Counted from the first letter of the stretch, positions 34,113 to 44,170 are shown. The stretch is 64,000 nucleotides of DNA from Saccharothrix sp. ALI-22-I (GCF_001984175.1 NZ_MTQP01000063.1:278655-342654); one strand, 5' to 3'. The notes: generated from the letters alone by a model not told the origin. Numbers and translations are program-made.

Positions 34113-37100
34113 CCGATCTCCCGGCGTCCGACCGGACGACGGCGTCCGCGCGGAAGCGGGAACTGCTGGCCCGACGGCTGCGCGCCCGTGCCGCCGCGCC
34201 CACCGCGTTCCCGCTGTCGTTCGGGCAGCAACGGCTGTGGTTCCTGGACCGGTTCTCGCCCGGCAGCGCCGTCTACAACGTGCCCGTCGCGTTCCGGCTG
34301 CGCGGCCCGCTGGACCCGGTCGCGCTGCGACGGGCGCTGAACGTGCTGGTGAACCGGCACGCGGCGCTGCGCACCACGTTCCCCGACTCGGGCGGCGAAC
34401 CGGTGCAGCTCGTCGCGCCCACCGGCACCGCCACCCTCACCGTGCACCATCTTTTCGGCGAAGACCGGGACGCTCAGGCGCAGCGGTTCGCCGACGAACG
34501 CGGCGGCATCGGGTTCGACCTGCACCAGGGGCCGCTGTTCGCGGCGAGCCTGGGCCGGTTCGCCGACGACGACCACGTGCTGGTGCTCAACATGCACCAC
34601 ATCATCGCCGACGCGTGGTCGCTGTCGGTGCTGCTGGGCGAGTTGGGGCAGGCCTACGACGCGGCGCTGGAGGACCGGGACCCGGACCTGCCCGCGCTGC
34701 GGTTGCAGTACCCGGATTTCGCGGTGTGGCAGCGGGACCGGATGGCCGACGACGTCGCCGCCGAGCACCTGGACTACTGGGCGCGGCACCTCGCGGGCGC
34801 GCCGGAGCTGCTGACCCTGCCGACCGACCGGCCACGGCCGCCGGTGGTCACCCACCGGGGCGCGCTGCGGTACGGCTACGTCCCGATCCGCCCGTTGGAG
34901 GAGTTGGCCCGGGCGCACGGCGTCACGGTGTTCATGGTGCTGCTGGCCGGGTTCGCGGCCAGGCTCGGCCGGTTGGCCGGTCAGGACGACGTGGTGGTCG
35001 GCACGCCGGTCGCCGGGCGTTCGCACCCGGACCTGGAGGCCCTGATCGGGTTCTTCGTCAACACGCTCGCGCTGCGCGCCGACGTGGGCGGTGATCCGAC
35101 GTTCACCGAACTGCTGGGCCGGATCCGGCAGGTCGCCACGGCCGGTCTCGCGCACGCCGACCTGCCGTTCGAACGGCTGGTGGAGCACCTGAGCCCGCAG
35201 CGCAGCACCGGGCACGCGCCGATCTACCAAGCCCAGCTGATCTTCACCAACACCCCGCCGCTGGACATCGGGATGGCCGGGCTGGAGATCGACGCGCTGG
35301 TGCCCGACCCGAAGGTGGCCAAGTTCGACCTGACGCTGGCCGCCGACCAGCAGGGCGACACGCTGGCCCTGGGTGTCGAGTACAACTCCGACCTGTTCGA
35401 CGAGTCGACCATCGCCGAGTTCACCGACCGGCTCACCGCGCTGCTCACCGCCGCCGCCGAACACCCGGAGCGGCGGATCAGCGAGTTGGACGGGCTGACC
35501 GGCGTGCGGCGGTGGGAGGTGCTGGAGGGCTACAACGCCACCGACCTGGGCCTGCCGCCCGCGCGCACCGCGTTGGACCTGATCACCGGGCGCGGCACGG
35601 CGGTGTCCGGTGTGGACTCCCGGATGGATTACGCGGAGTTGGACGTGCGGGCCGAGCAGGTGGCCGCGCTGTTGCGTGCGCACGGTGTGGGGCTGGGTTC
35701 GGCGGTGGCGTTGTGCTTGCCGCGCACGCCGGACCTGGTGGCCGCGGTGTTGGGCGTGTGGAAGGCCGGTGCGGCGTACGTGCCGTTGGACCCCGGCTGG
35801 CCGGGTGACCGGTTGGCGTCGATGCTCGCCGATTCGGGCGCGGCCGTGCTGGTGACCGAGCGGGACGGGCTGCCGTTCGACGGGACGGTGCTGAGCCTCT
35901 CCCAGATGGAGGCAGACACCGCCGCGGACCCCGTAGAACCTGAACCCGTGCCGTGGCGGGCGTCCGGTGAGGATCTGGCGTACGTGATCTACACGTCCGG
36001 TTCGACGGGCACGCCCAAGGGTGTGGAGGTGCCGCACCGGGCGGTGGTGAACCTGCTGGTGTCGTTCCAGCGGCTGTTCGCCCTCACCGTCGAGGACCGG
36101 CTGGCCGCGGTGACCACGCTGTCGTTCGACATCTCGGTGCTGGAACTGCTGCTGCCGTTGGTCGCGGGCGCGGAGGTGCTGGTCGTGCCCGCGGAGGTCG
36201 CGGCCGACGGTGCGGCGTTGCGACGGCTGCTGGTCGAACGCGAGGTGACCGCGTTGCAAGCCACCCCGGCGACGTGGCGGCTGCTGCACGCGGCGGGCGG
36301 TGTGCCCGCGGGTGTGGTGACCCGGATCTGCGGCGGTGAGGCGTTGCCGCGCGATCTGGCCGACGACCTGCTGACCGACAACGCGCTGCTGTGGAACGCG
36401 TACGGGCCGACCGAGACCACGGTGTGGTCGTCCGCCGGTCTGGTCGATCCCTCCCCCGCGCCGGTGGTGCTCGGGCCGCCGATCGGCAACACCCGGCTGT
36501 ACGTGCTGGGTCCGGGGCTGGAGCCGGTGCCGCCGGGGGTGGTCGGCGAGTTGCACATCGGCGGCGCGGGCGTGGCGCGCGGCTACCACGACCGGCCGGC
36601 GTTGACCGCGAGTCGGTTCGTGCCCGACCCGTTCTCCGCGGAACCCGGCCGGCTTTATGCGACGGGTGACCTGGTGCGGCACCGGTCGGACGGCACGCTG
36701 GAGTTCCTGGGCCGCGCCGACCACCAGGTGAAGGTGCGCGGGTTCCGGATCGAACTCGGCGAGATCGAGGCCGCGTTGCTGGCGTCCGGCGAGGTGAGTG
36801 AGGCGGTGGTGCTGGCCTCCGACGAACGCCTGGTCGCGTACGTGGTGCCGGGCTCGGACGTCGTGCGGGACGGGCTGTGGCCGCGGTTGCGGTCCGGGCT
36901 GGCCGAACGGCTGCCGGACTACATGCTGCCCGCCACGGCGGTGGTGCTGGACGCGTTCCCGTTGACGCCCAACGGCAAGACCGACCGCAAAGCGCTGCCC
37001 GCGCCGGTGTGGGCGGTCGGGGGTGAGCGGGTGCCGCCGCGTGACGCGGTGGAGGAAGTGCTGGCGGGCATCTGGGTCGAGGTGCTGGGTGTGCCCGAGG

Positions 37101-37357
37101 TGGGCGTGCACGACGACTTCTTCGCTTTGGGCGGTCATTCGCTGCTCGCGGCGCGGGTGCTGGCCAGGGTGCAGGCCGCCTTCGCGGTGACCGTGCCGAT
37201 CGGCCGGATGTTCGCCGCGCCCACGATCGCCGGGATCGCCGCCGCGCTGGTCGCACTGGACGACCCGCAACGGGTGGCCGCGATCGCCGAACTGCGCCTG
37301 CAACTGGCCGGTATGTCGGCCGAGGAGGTCGAGTCGATGCTCGGGGAGGCGCGGTGA
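34109..37357 (+). CDS. Nonribosomal peptide synthetase, C-A-PCP module
   Basis: A 1082-residue single-module synthetase. The condensation domain has 'LNMHHIIADAWS' near residue 163, with Ala in place of the final Gly of HHxxxDG; the catalytic His and Asp remain. The adenylation domain has 'YTSGSTGTPKG' near 628, 'NAYGPTETT', 'LYATGDLVRH' and A10 Lys in 'NGKTDRK'. Pocket residues D-I-L-Q-I-G-A-V-W-K resemble the glycine code D-I-L-Q-L-G-L-I-W-K. PCP Ser about 1011 in 'FFALGGHSLLA'. A C-terminal tail with 'MSAEEVESML' may dock to NRPS 4. Overlaps both neighbours by 4 bases. Confidence 0.93.
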   Translation: MTDLPASDRTTASARKRELLARRLRARAAAPTAFPLSFGQQRLWFLDRFSPGSAVYNVPVAFRLRGPLDPVALRRALNVLVNRHAALRTTFPDSGGEPVQLVAPTGTATLTVHHLFGEDRDAQAQRFADERGGIGFDLHQGPLFAASLGRFADDDHVLVLNMHHIIADAWSLSVLLGELGQAYDAALEDRDPDLPALRLQYPDFAVWQRDRMADDVAAEHLDYWARHLAGAPELLTLPTDRPRPPVVTHRGALRYGYVPIRPLEELARAHGVTVFMVLLAGFAARLGRLAGQDDVVVGTPVAGRSHPDLEALIGFFVNTLALRADVGGDPTFTELLGRIRQVATAGLAHADLPFERLVEHLSPQRSTGHAPIYQAQLIFTNTPPLDIGMAGLEIDALVPDPKVAKFDLTLAADQQGDTLALGVEYNSDLFDESTIAEFTDRLTALLTAAAEHPERRISELDGLTGVRRWEVLEGYNATDLGLPPARTALDLITGRGTAVSGVDSRMDYAELDVRAEQVAALLRAHGVGLGSAVALCLPRTPDLVAAVLGVWKAGAAYVPLDPGWPGDRLASMLADSGAAVLVTERDGLPFDGTVLSLSQMEADTAADPVEPEPVPWRASGEDLAYVIYTSGSTGTPKGVEVPHRAVVNLLVSFQRLFALTVEDRLAAVTTLSFDISVLELLLPLVAGAEVLVVPAEVAADGAALRRLLVEREVTALQATPATWRLLHAAGGVPAGVVTRICGGEALPRDLADDLLTDNALLWNAYGPTETTVWSSAGLVDPSPAPVVLGPPIGNTRLYVLGPGLEPVPPGVVGELHIGGAGVARGYHDRPALTASRFVPDPFSAEPGRLYATGDLVRHRSDGTLEFLGRADHQVKVRGFRIELGEIEAALLASGEVSEAVVLASDERLVAYVVPGSDVVRDGLWPRLRSGLAERLPDYMLPATAVVLDAFPLTPNGKTDRKALPAPVWAVGGERVPPRDAVEEVLAGIWVEVLGVPEVGVHDDFFALGGHSLLAARVLARVQAAFAVTVPIGRMFAAPTIAGIAAALVALDDPQRVAAIAELRLQLAGMSAEEVESMLGEAR

Positions 37358-38703
37358 CCGCGTCAGGTAGTCCGACACTGGTCGGACAGGCCGGTTTGCG
37401 GCGGTTCGCGGTGGTGTGGGCCGGTCAGTTGGTGTCGGTGATCGGGTCCGCGCTGACCGCGTTCGTGCTCGGCGTGTGGGTGTACCTGGGCACGGGGTCG
37501 GTGACGACGTTCGTGTTGATCCAGTTCTGCGCGGTGGTGCCGGGCATTCTGGTCGCCCCGTACGCGGGCGCGGTGGCCGACCGGTACGACCGCAGGCGGA
37601 TCATGCTGGTCGCGGACTCCGGGGCGGGCGTGGTGACGGCGCTGCTGCTGGTGGCGGTGTCCACGGATTCGTTGGCGGTGTGGCAGATCTACGTGGCCAC
37701 CGCGTTGACCGCGACGTTGAACTCGTTCCACATCATCGCCTACTCGGCCCTGGTGCCGGCGTTGGTGCCCAAGGAGCACCTGGGTCGGATCAACGGGCTG
37801 ATGCAGATCACCCAGGGTGTGCAGATCGCCGCGCCGCTGGTGGCCGGTGCGCTGCTGGGTCTGGTGGGGCTGCGGGGCGTGCTGCTGATCGACCTGGTGT
37901 CGATGGTTTTCGCGGTCGGGGCGTTGTTGCTGGCACGGTTGCCCGAGGATGCCGTGCGGCCGGCCGGTGCTTCGGACGCGAAACGTGAGGGCATCGGGGC
38001 GGGCTTGGCGTGGTTGCGGGGCGCGCCGGGGTTGTTCGCGTTGTGCGCGGTGTTCGGCGTGTGGAACTTCCTGTTCGCCATCGCGGGTGGGCTGGTGCAG
38101 CCGCTGATCCTGTCGTTCTCCAGTCCCGCGACGCTCGGTGTGCTGATGGCCGCCGGTGGCAGCGGGTTGTTCGTCGGCGGCCTGGTGATGGGGGTGTGGG
38201 GCGGGCCGAAGCGCCGGGTGCAGGGCATCTACCTGGGGGTGGTGCTGGGCGGGGTGTTCCTGGTGCTGCACTCGCTGGCGCCGTCGCCGTGGCTGATCGG
38301 CATCGCCGCGCCCGCGTTCCTGTTCACCCTGCCGTTGATCAACACGTGTTGCGTGACGTTGTTGCAGATCAAGGTGGACCCGGCGGTGCTCGGCCGGGTG
38401 CTGGCCGTGGTGCGGATGCTCAGCACCGCCGCGATGCCCGTCGCGTTCCTCATGATCGGCCCGCTGACCGACGGCGTGGCCGAACCCCTGATGGCCGCCG
38501 ACGGTCCGTTGGCGGGCAGTGTCGGCACGCTCATCGGCACCGGCGAGGGGCGTGGCATCGCCCTGATCTTCCTGGTCGTCGGCGTGCTGATGCTGGTGCT
38601 GGCGGCCTACGCGTGGTCGCGGCCCCGGCTGCGGGCCGTGGACGACCTGCCCGACGCGGTGGCCGACGAGGTCCCGTCGCCCGAGCGACTCAATTCCGAT
38701 TAG
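37354..38703 (+). CDS. MFS transporter, probable peptide exporter
   Basis: A 449-residue major facilitator of the MFS_3 (enterobactin-exporter-like) type with about 12 membrane helices. 'VVWAGQLVSVIGSALTAFVLGVWVY' begins helix 1, 'GAVADRYDRRRIML' is the motif A loop after helix 2, and 'RINGLMQITQGVQIAAPLVAGALLG' is in helix 5. Its position between NRPS 3 and NRPS 4, with a 4-base overlap upstream and a 10-base gap downstream, makes it the likely exporter or self-resistance pump for the peptide. GTG start at 37354. Confidence 0.9.
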   Translation: MTASGSPTLVGQAGLRRFAVVWAGQLVSVIGSALTAFVLGVWVYLGTGSVTTFVLIQFCAVVPGILVAPYAGAVADRYDRRRIMLVADSGAGVVTALLLVAVSTDSLAVWQIYVATALTATLNSFHIIAYSALVPALVPKEHLGRINGLMQITQGVQIAAPLVAGALLGLVGLRGVLLIDLVSMVFAVGALLLARLPEDAVRPAGASDAKREGIGAGLAWLRGAPGLFALCAVFGVWNFLFAIAGGLVQPLILSFSSPATLGVLMAAGGSGLFVGGLVMGVWGGPKRRVQGIYLGVVLGGVFLVLHSLAPSPWLIGIAAPAFLFTLPLINTCCVTLLQIKVDPAVLGRVLAVVRMLSTAAMPVAFLMIGPLTDGVAEPLMAADGPLAGSVGTLIGTGEGRGIALIFLVVGVLMLVLAAYAWSRPRLRAVDDLPDAVADEVPSPERLNSD

Positions 38704-38713
38704 GAGGCCAGCA

Positions 38714-41700
38714 GTGACCGAACTGTCCGACCACCGCGAACGCCTGCTGGCGAAGCTGCTCGCCGAACGCGGCCTGGCCGCCGCACCCCGGCAGGCGGTG
38801 CCCCGGCGGCCCGAGGGCGCGGTCGTGCCGCTGTCGGGCAACCAGCGCGGCCTGTGGCTGACCGGGCGGCTCGGCCTGGACGCCGGCGCGTACGTCATGT
38901 TCGCCGCGCTGCGGGTGGCGGGCGAGGTCGACGAGACGCGGTTGCGTGCCGCCGTGCGAACCGTGATGGGGCGGCACGAGGCGCTGCGCACCCGGATCGT
39001 GGAGACCGACGGGGTGCCCGAGCAGCAGGTGCTCGATGACGTGCCCGCCGACGTGACCGTGCACGAAGTCGCCGGCGAGGAGGAGCTGAACGAGTTCGTG
39101 GTGTCCGAGGTGGACACGCCGTTCGACCTGGCCGTGGCGCCGTTGTTGCGGGTCCGGGTGGTGCGGGTCGGCGGTGGGACGGCGCTGGTGTTCAGCGCGC
39201 ACCACATCGTGTGCGACGACCTGTCGCTGGGTGTGGTGGCGCGCGAGGTCGGCGACGTCTACGCGGGCGTGACGCCGGAACCGGTCGGGGCGCAGTTCCC
39301 CGACTACGTGCACTGGCAGGCCGACCGGCTCGCCGACGGCGAACGGCAGCGGCAGCTGGACCACTGGCACGAGCGGCTGTCCGGCGCGCCGGACGTGCTG
39401 GACCTGGCGTTGGACCGGCCGCGGACCCGCAACCGCACGACCGCGGGCGGCAGCCACCGGTTCACCGTGCCCGCCGCGTTGGCCGGGAAACTGGCCGAGG
39501 TGACCCGCGCGCACGGCTGCACCACGTTCGCCGGTCTGCTGGCCGTGTTCGGTGTGCTGCTGGCGCGCCGGTCGGGCGTGGACGACCTGGTGATCGGCTC
39601 GCCGACCACGCATCGGCCGTTCCCCGAGTTGGAGCGCTCGGTCGGCATGTTCGTCACCACGACCGCGCTGCGCCTGGACCTGTCCGGTGACCCGACCGTG
39701 GCCGATCTGCTCGGCCGGGCCCGGTCGACCGCGATCGACGCCCTGGACCACGCCGAGGTGAGCTTCGACGAGGCCGCCGCGCGGGTCGCCCCGCGCCGCG
39801 ACCTGGCGCACCACCCGTTGTTCCAGGTGATGCTGGTGCTCAACCGGGGCGGCGGATCGGGCACGTGGGCCGGGATGGACGCCGCGGAACTGCCGGTGGA
39901 CCGCGGGACCAGCCGGTTCGACCTGACCCTGCACGTGCGGGAGACCGACGGCGACTGGCCCGCGAATCTCGACTACAGCATGGACGTGTTCGACCCGGAC
40001 TCCGTGGCGCGGCTGGCCGACCACCTGCTGGCGGTGCTGACCGCGCTGGTGGCGGACCCGACCGCCCGCCTGTCCGAAGTGGACACTACGAGTGCAGCCG
40101 ACCGATCGGCGGCCGCGCGGCTGAACGGCGAACCGCAGAACGGCTTGGACGCCGGGCTGTCGATCCGCCGTCCCCGGGTGCTCGCCCGGATCGCCGAGCA
40201 CGTCGCCGCGCACCCCGACACGACCGCCGTGCTGGACCTGGCCGACGGGACCGAGCTGACGTTCGCGCAGCTCGACCGGCGGGCCAACCGGGTGGCGCAC
40301 CTGCTGGTTGGGTCGGGTGTCGGCCCGGAGACCCCGGTGGGTCTGGCGTTGCGGGCCGGGCCGGACGCGCTGGTGGCGCTGCTGGCCGTGCTCAAGGCAG
40401 GCGGCGCGTACGTGCCGCTCGACCCGGCGCACCCGCCCGCCCGGCTGGCCGGGTTGCTGGCCGACTGCGGCGCGTCCGTGGTGATCACCGCGCCGGGCAA
40501 CCGGGACCGGTTCGGCGAGTTCCACGGCACGTTGCTGGACACCACGGATGACGCGTTCACCGGCGAGGCCGACCTGCCGCCGCCGGTGATCGTCCCGGCC
40601 GACGGTCTGGCGTACATCGTCTACACCTCGGGTTCGACCGGTGTGCCCAAGGGTGTGCAGGTGCAGCACGACACGCTGGCCAACCTGACCGACGCGTTCA
40701 TCGACCTGCACGGGTTCGGACCCGGACAGCGCATCCTGATGATCCCGCCGTTGAGCTTCGACGCGTCCGTGGGTGACGTGTTCCCGGCGTGGTGCGCGGG
40801 CGCGGCGGTGGTCGTGCACCCGGAACCGGCCGCGATCGGCGGCCCGGAGCTGCTCAAGCTGTGCGCGGACCACGCCATCACCGCGGTCGACTCCGCCGCC
40901 GCGCTGTTCAAGCGCTGGGTCGCGGACCTGGACGGCCTCGTCGTCGATCCCGGCCCGCTGTCGGTGATGATGATCGGCGGCGAAGCGGTGCCGACGTCCA
41001 CGGTCGCCGAGTGGGCCGCGCTGACCGGCGGGAAGGTCGCGCTGGTCAACCACTACGGCCCGACCGAGACCACGGTCTGCGCCACCGCCTACCGCACGAT
41101 CGACGCGGGTGAGGTCGATCCGCGCGCCACCACGTTGCCCATCGGCCGTCCGCTGCCCGGTGTTCGGGCGTACGTGCTGGACGCTCACTTGAGGACGGCG
41201 CCGGTCGGCGTGCCCGGCCAGCTGCACATCGGCGGTGTCGCGCCCGCGCGCGGCTATCGGGGCGACCCGGCGCGCACCGCGTCGGCCTACCTGCCGGACC
41301 CGACCGTCGTGGGCGGCCGCATGTACGCCACCGGTGACCTGGTGCGGCTGCTGCCCGACGGCACACTGGAGTTCCTGGGCCGGGTGGACGACCAGGTCAA
41401 GCTGCGCGGCCACCGGATCGAGCCCGGCGAGGTGCGGGCGGCGCTGCTGGCCCACCCGACGATCGCCGAGGCGGCGGTGGCGGTGCGCGGCGACACTCTC
41501 GTCGCCTACGTCGTGGCGCGGGCCGAGGCCGCCGCGCCGGAGTTGGACGAGCTCCGGGTGTTCTGCGCCGGACGGCTGCCGGAGGCGATGCTGCCCGGCG
41601 CGGTCGTGGTGCTGGACGAACTGCCGCTCACCCGGCACGGCAAGGTCGACGTCGCCGCGTTGCCCGAGCCGGACCCGACGGCCCGGCTGACGCCGTACGA

Positions 41701-43144
41701 GCCGCCGAGCACACCCTTGGAACGGGCGCTGGCCGAGATCTGGTCGGAGGTGCTGGACGCGCCGCTGGTCGGTCGTCGGGACAGCTTCTTCGGCCTGGGC
41801 GGCCACTCGCTGATCGCCGCGACCGTGCTGGCCAAGGTGCGTGCGCTGCTGGGTGTGACAGTGCCGTTGCGTGCTCTGTTCGCCACCGCCGACCTCGCCG
41901 AACTGGCCGAGGTGGTGGAGCAGGTCGCCGCGTCGGACCACACGTTCGCCAAGCGGTACAAGGCCGGTCTGCCGTCCGTGGCGGAGATGCGGGCGGACGC
42001 GATCCCACCGGACGACATCGTGCCTCGGCACCCGTTGCGGACCGGCCCGCCCGAACGCGTGCTGCTGACCGGCGCGACCGGGTTCCTCGGCGCGCACCTG
42101 CTCGGCGAACTGCTGTCCCGCACGGGCGCCGAGGTGCACTGCCTGGTCCGGGCCGAGACGCCGGCGGCGGCCGGTACGCGCATCCGCGCCAACCTGCGCC
42201 GCGCGCACCTCGACGTGCCGGAGGAGCAGCTGGCCCGGGTGGTGCCGGTGGTCGGTGACATGTCCCAGCCGCTGCTCGGACTGTCCGAGCAGGATTTCTC
42301 CGCGTTGGCCGAGAGCATGGACGCGATCTACCACAACGGCGCGTTGGTGAACTTCGTGCTCACCTACCAGTGGATGATGCCGCCGAACGTGGGCAGCACG
42401 GTGGACGTGCTGCGGCTGGCCACCCGGTACGCGACCAAGCCGTTGCACCTGATGTCCACGCTCGGCGTGTTCCTGGGCGTGAACTACGACCGGCAACGGG
42501 TCACCGAGGCCGACCGGCCCGAGGACCCGACCGGCCTGGACACCGGCTACCTCACCACCAAGTGGGTGGTCGACAGGATGGCCCTGCACGCACGGGACCG
42601 GGGCGTGCCGGTGTCGATCCACCGGATCGCCGCGATCATGGGCGACGTTCGCACCGGCACCGCGAAGACCGAGTCGTACTTGAGCAGGCAGATCACGGCG
42701 TGCGCGCACGCGGGCGTCGTGCCGCGCACGTCGGACGTGATCGACATGCTGCCGGTGGACCGGCTGGCCGCCGCCATCGCGGGCATCTCGACGCGGCCGG
42801 AGCCGCACGGTGCCGAATCCCGTGGCGGGGACTTCCACTACTACCGGGCCGACGGGTTCAGCTACGCCGACCTGGGCGACGTGCTCACCGCCAAGGGCTA
42901 CCCGACCCGCCTGGTGGAGTACTCGGACTGGCGGTCGTTGATGCTGGAGAGCCCGGACAGCGCGTTCGGCCCGCTGGCGTTCGGCCTGACCACCACCCAC
43001 CGGGCGCACCCGGTGTTCGACTGCTCGGCCACGTGGGCTGCTGCGGCGGCGTGCGGGGTTTCGTTCCCGCCTGCGGACGCCGAGATGATCGCCCGCCACG
43101 TGGACTTCCTCGCCGCCGCGGGCAAGCTGCCGGAAAGGGTCTGA
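38714..43144 (+). CDS. Nonribosomal peptide synthetase with terminal thioester reductase (C-A-PCP-TD)
   Basis: A 1476-residue terminal synthetase. The condensation domain motif is 'SAHHIVCDDLS' near residue 163, HHxxxDD rather than HHxxxDG. The adenylation domain has 'YTSGSTGVPKG' near 637, 'NHYGPTETT' and A10 Lys in 'HGKVDVA'; pocket residues D-A-G-D-M-G-H-V-C-K match no code I know. PCP Ser about 1032 ('FFGLGGHSLIA'). The reductase domain begins with 'VLLTGATGFLGAHLL' near 1120 and has the catalytic 'YLTTK' (Tyr about 1279, Lys about 1283). It would release the chain reductively as an aldehyde, or alcohol after a second reduction. Confidence 0.94.
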   Translation: MTELSDHRERLLAKLLAERGLAAAPRQAVPRRPEGAVVPLSGNQRGLWLTGRLGLDAGAYVMFAALRVAGEVDETRLRAAVRTVMGRHEALRTRIVETDGVPEQQVLDDVPADVTVHEVAGEEELNEFVVSEVDTPFDLAVAPLLRVRVVRVGGGTALVFSAHHIVCDDLSLGVVAREVGDVYAGVTPEPVGAQFPDYVHWQADRLADGERQRQLDHWHERLSGAPDVLDLALDRPRTRNRTTAGGSHRFTVPAALAGKLAEVTRAHGCTTFAGLLAVFGVLLARRSGVDDLVIGSPTTHRPFPELERSVGMFVTTTALRLDLSGDPTVADLLGRARSTAIDALDHAEVSFDEAAARVAPRRDLAHHPLFQVMLVLNRGGGSGTWAGMDAAELPVDRGTSRFDLTLHVRETDGDWPANLDYSMDVFDPDSVARLADHLLAVLTALVADPTARLSEVDTTSAADRSAAARLNGEPQNGLDAGLSIRRPRVLARIAEHVAAHPDTTAVLDLADGTELTFAQLDRRANRVAHLLVGSGVGPETPVGLALRAGPDALVALLAVLKAGGAYVPLDPAHPPARLAGLLADCGASVVITAPGNRDRFGEFHGTLLDTTDDAFTGEADLPPPVIVPADGLAYIVYTSGSTGVPKGVQVQHDTLANLTDAFIDLHGFGPGQRILMIPPLSFDASVGDVFPAWCAGAAVVVHPEPAAIGGPELLKLCADHAITAVDSAAALFKRWVADLDGLVVDPGPLSVMMIGGEAVPTSTVAEWAALTGGKVALVNHYGPTETTVCATAYRTIDAGEVDPRATTLPIGRPLPGVRAYVLDAHLRTAPVGVPGQLHIGGVAPARGYRGDPARTASAYLPDPTVVGGRMYATGDLVRLLPDGTLEFLGRVDDQVKLRGHRIEPGEVRAALLAHPTIAEAAVAVRGDTLVAYVVARAEAAAPELDELRVFCAGRLPEAMLPGAVVVLDELPLTRHGKVDVAALPEPDPTARLTPYEPPSTPLERALAEIWSEVLDAPLVGRRDSFFGLGGHSLIAATVLAKVRALLGVTVPLRALFATADLAELAEVVEQVAASDHTFAKRYKAGLPSVAEMRADAIPPDDIVPRHPLRTGPPERVLLTGATGFLGAHLLGELLSRTGAEVHCLVRAETPAAAGTRIRANLRRAHLDVPEEQLARVVPVVGDMSQPLLGLSEQDFSALAESMDAIYHNGALVNFVLTYQWMMPPNVGSTVDVLRLATRYATKPLHLMSTLGVFLGVNYDRQRVTEADRPEDPTGLDTGYLTTKWVVDRMALHARDRGVPVSIHRIAAIMGDVRTGTAKTESYLSRQITACAHAGVVPRTSDVIDMLPVDRLAAAIAGISTRPEPHGAESRGGDFHYYRADGFSYADLGDVLTAKGYPTRLVEYSDWRSLMLESPDSAFGPLAFGLTTTHRAHPVFDCSATWAAAAACGVSFPPADAEMIARHVDFLAAAGKLPERV

Positions 43145-43146
43145 CC

Positions 43147-44145
43147 ATGCCACTGCACCCGGGACCGGACGACGGGCCGCCGTCGTTCCACGACCTGCTC
43201 GCCACCGCCGCCTACCGGGCCGTCGCGGCAGGCTTGCGGCTGGGCGTGTTCGACGCGCTGGCCGACGGTCGGCGCCCTGTCGCTTCCCTGGCGAACGCCC
43301 TCGGCACCGACCCGCGCGGCACCGGACTGCTGGCCGAGGCGCTGGTGTCGTTCGGGTACCTGACCGGCGGGCCGGACGGTTACGCCAACACCGAGCAGAC
43401 CACGAAGTGGTTGGCCGGTGGCGGTTACGCCGAGGTGGACAAGTTCTGGTCGGTGGTGCTGTTCGAGTCGTGGGAGGGCCTGGAGGAGTCGGTGCGCACC
43501 GGCAAGCCCGCGATCGACTTCTACGCGTGGCTGGCCGACCGGCCGGACGTGCTGCGCCGTTTCCAAGGAATGCTGTCCGGCCACGCCGACACGATCGCCC
43601 CCGAAGTAGCGTCGATCGTCCCGGTGGGTTCCACATTGCTGGACGTCGGCGGCGGACACGCCAAGCACGCCATCCGCCTGTGCACCGCACACCCCGCTCT
43701 AAAGGCGACCGTGATCGACCTACCCGACGCCCTGGCCGTAGGTGCCGCGGCCGTGACCGACGCGGGCCTGTCCCACCGGATCAACCTGCTCCCCGGCGAC
43801 TACGACACCCTCGACCTAGGCGAGTCCTACGACACGATCCTGCTGTTCAACGTCGTCCACGGCCGCCCAGCCGCCGCGAACGAAACACTCCTGAAGCGCG
43901 TGGCGTCCGCCCTCCGACCAGGCGGCGCAGTGGTCCTCCTCGAACACGACGAGCACTCCCCCGACCGCGCGTCCGACGCCTTCGCCCGAGTCTTCAGCCT
44001 CAACCTGTTCCACGGCCAGGGCGGCCAGGTCTACGGCGCCGACACCATCACCACCTGGCTGACCAAAGCCGGCTTCACCGCACCGACCACCCACCCCCTG
44101 ACCACCTCCCCCGGCCAATCCCTCCTGACAGCCCACAAACCCTAA
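43147..44145 (+). CDS. O-methyltransferase (acetylserotonin/caffeoyl-type fold)
   Basis: A 332-residue SAM methyltransferase. A helical N-terminal dimerisation region ('AATAAYRAVAAGLRLGVFDALADG') precedes the Rossmann domain with 'TLLDVGGGHAKHAI' (SAM motif I, near residue 165), 'VIDLPDALAVGA', 'ILLFNVVHGRPAAANETLLKRV' and 'GGAVVLLEHD'. The family methylates hydroxyls on aromatics. It starts 2 bases after NRPS 4, so it is the last cluster gene. With the KMO-like hydroxylase it could methylate a new phenol; the target is inferred. Confidence 0.88.
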   Translation: MPLHPGPDDGPPSFHDLLATAAYRAVAAGLRLGVFDALADGRRPVASLANALGTDPRGTGLLAEALVSFGYLTGGPDGYANTEQTTKWLAGGGYAEVDKFWSVVLFESWEGLEESVRTGKPAIDFYAWLADRPDVLRRFQGMLSGHADTIAPEVASIVPVGSTLLDVGGGHAKHAIRLCTAHPALKATVIDLPDALAVGAAAVTDAGLSHRINLLPGDYDTLDLGESYDTILLFNVVHGRPAAANETLLKRVASALRPGGAVVLLEHDEHSPDRASDAFARVFSLNLFHGQGGQVYGADTITTWLTKAGFTAPTTHPLTTSPGQSLLTAHKP

Positions 44146-44170
44146 CCACAAGAGTCGACCCCCCAACCCC

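Noticed and set aside
33710..43690. Very long minus-strand open frames opposite the NRPS genes (up to 1666 codons)
   Set aside because: They mirror the codon pattern of the plus-strand synthetases, are rich in His/Arg/Gln/Gly and show no domain; typical high-GC antisense frames.
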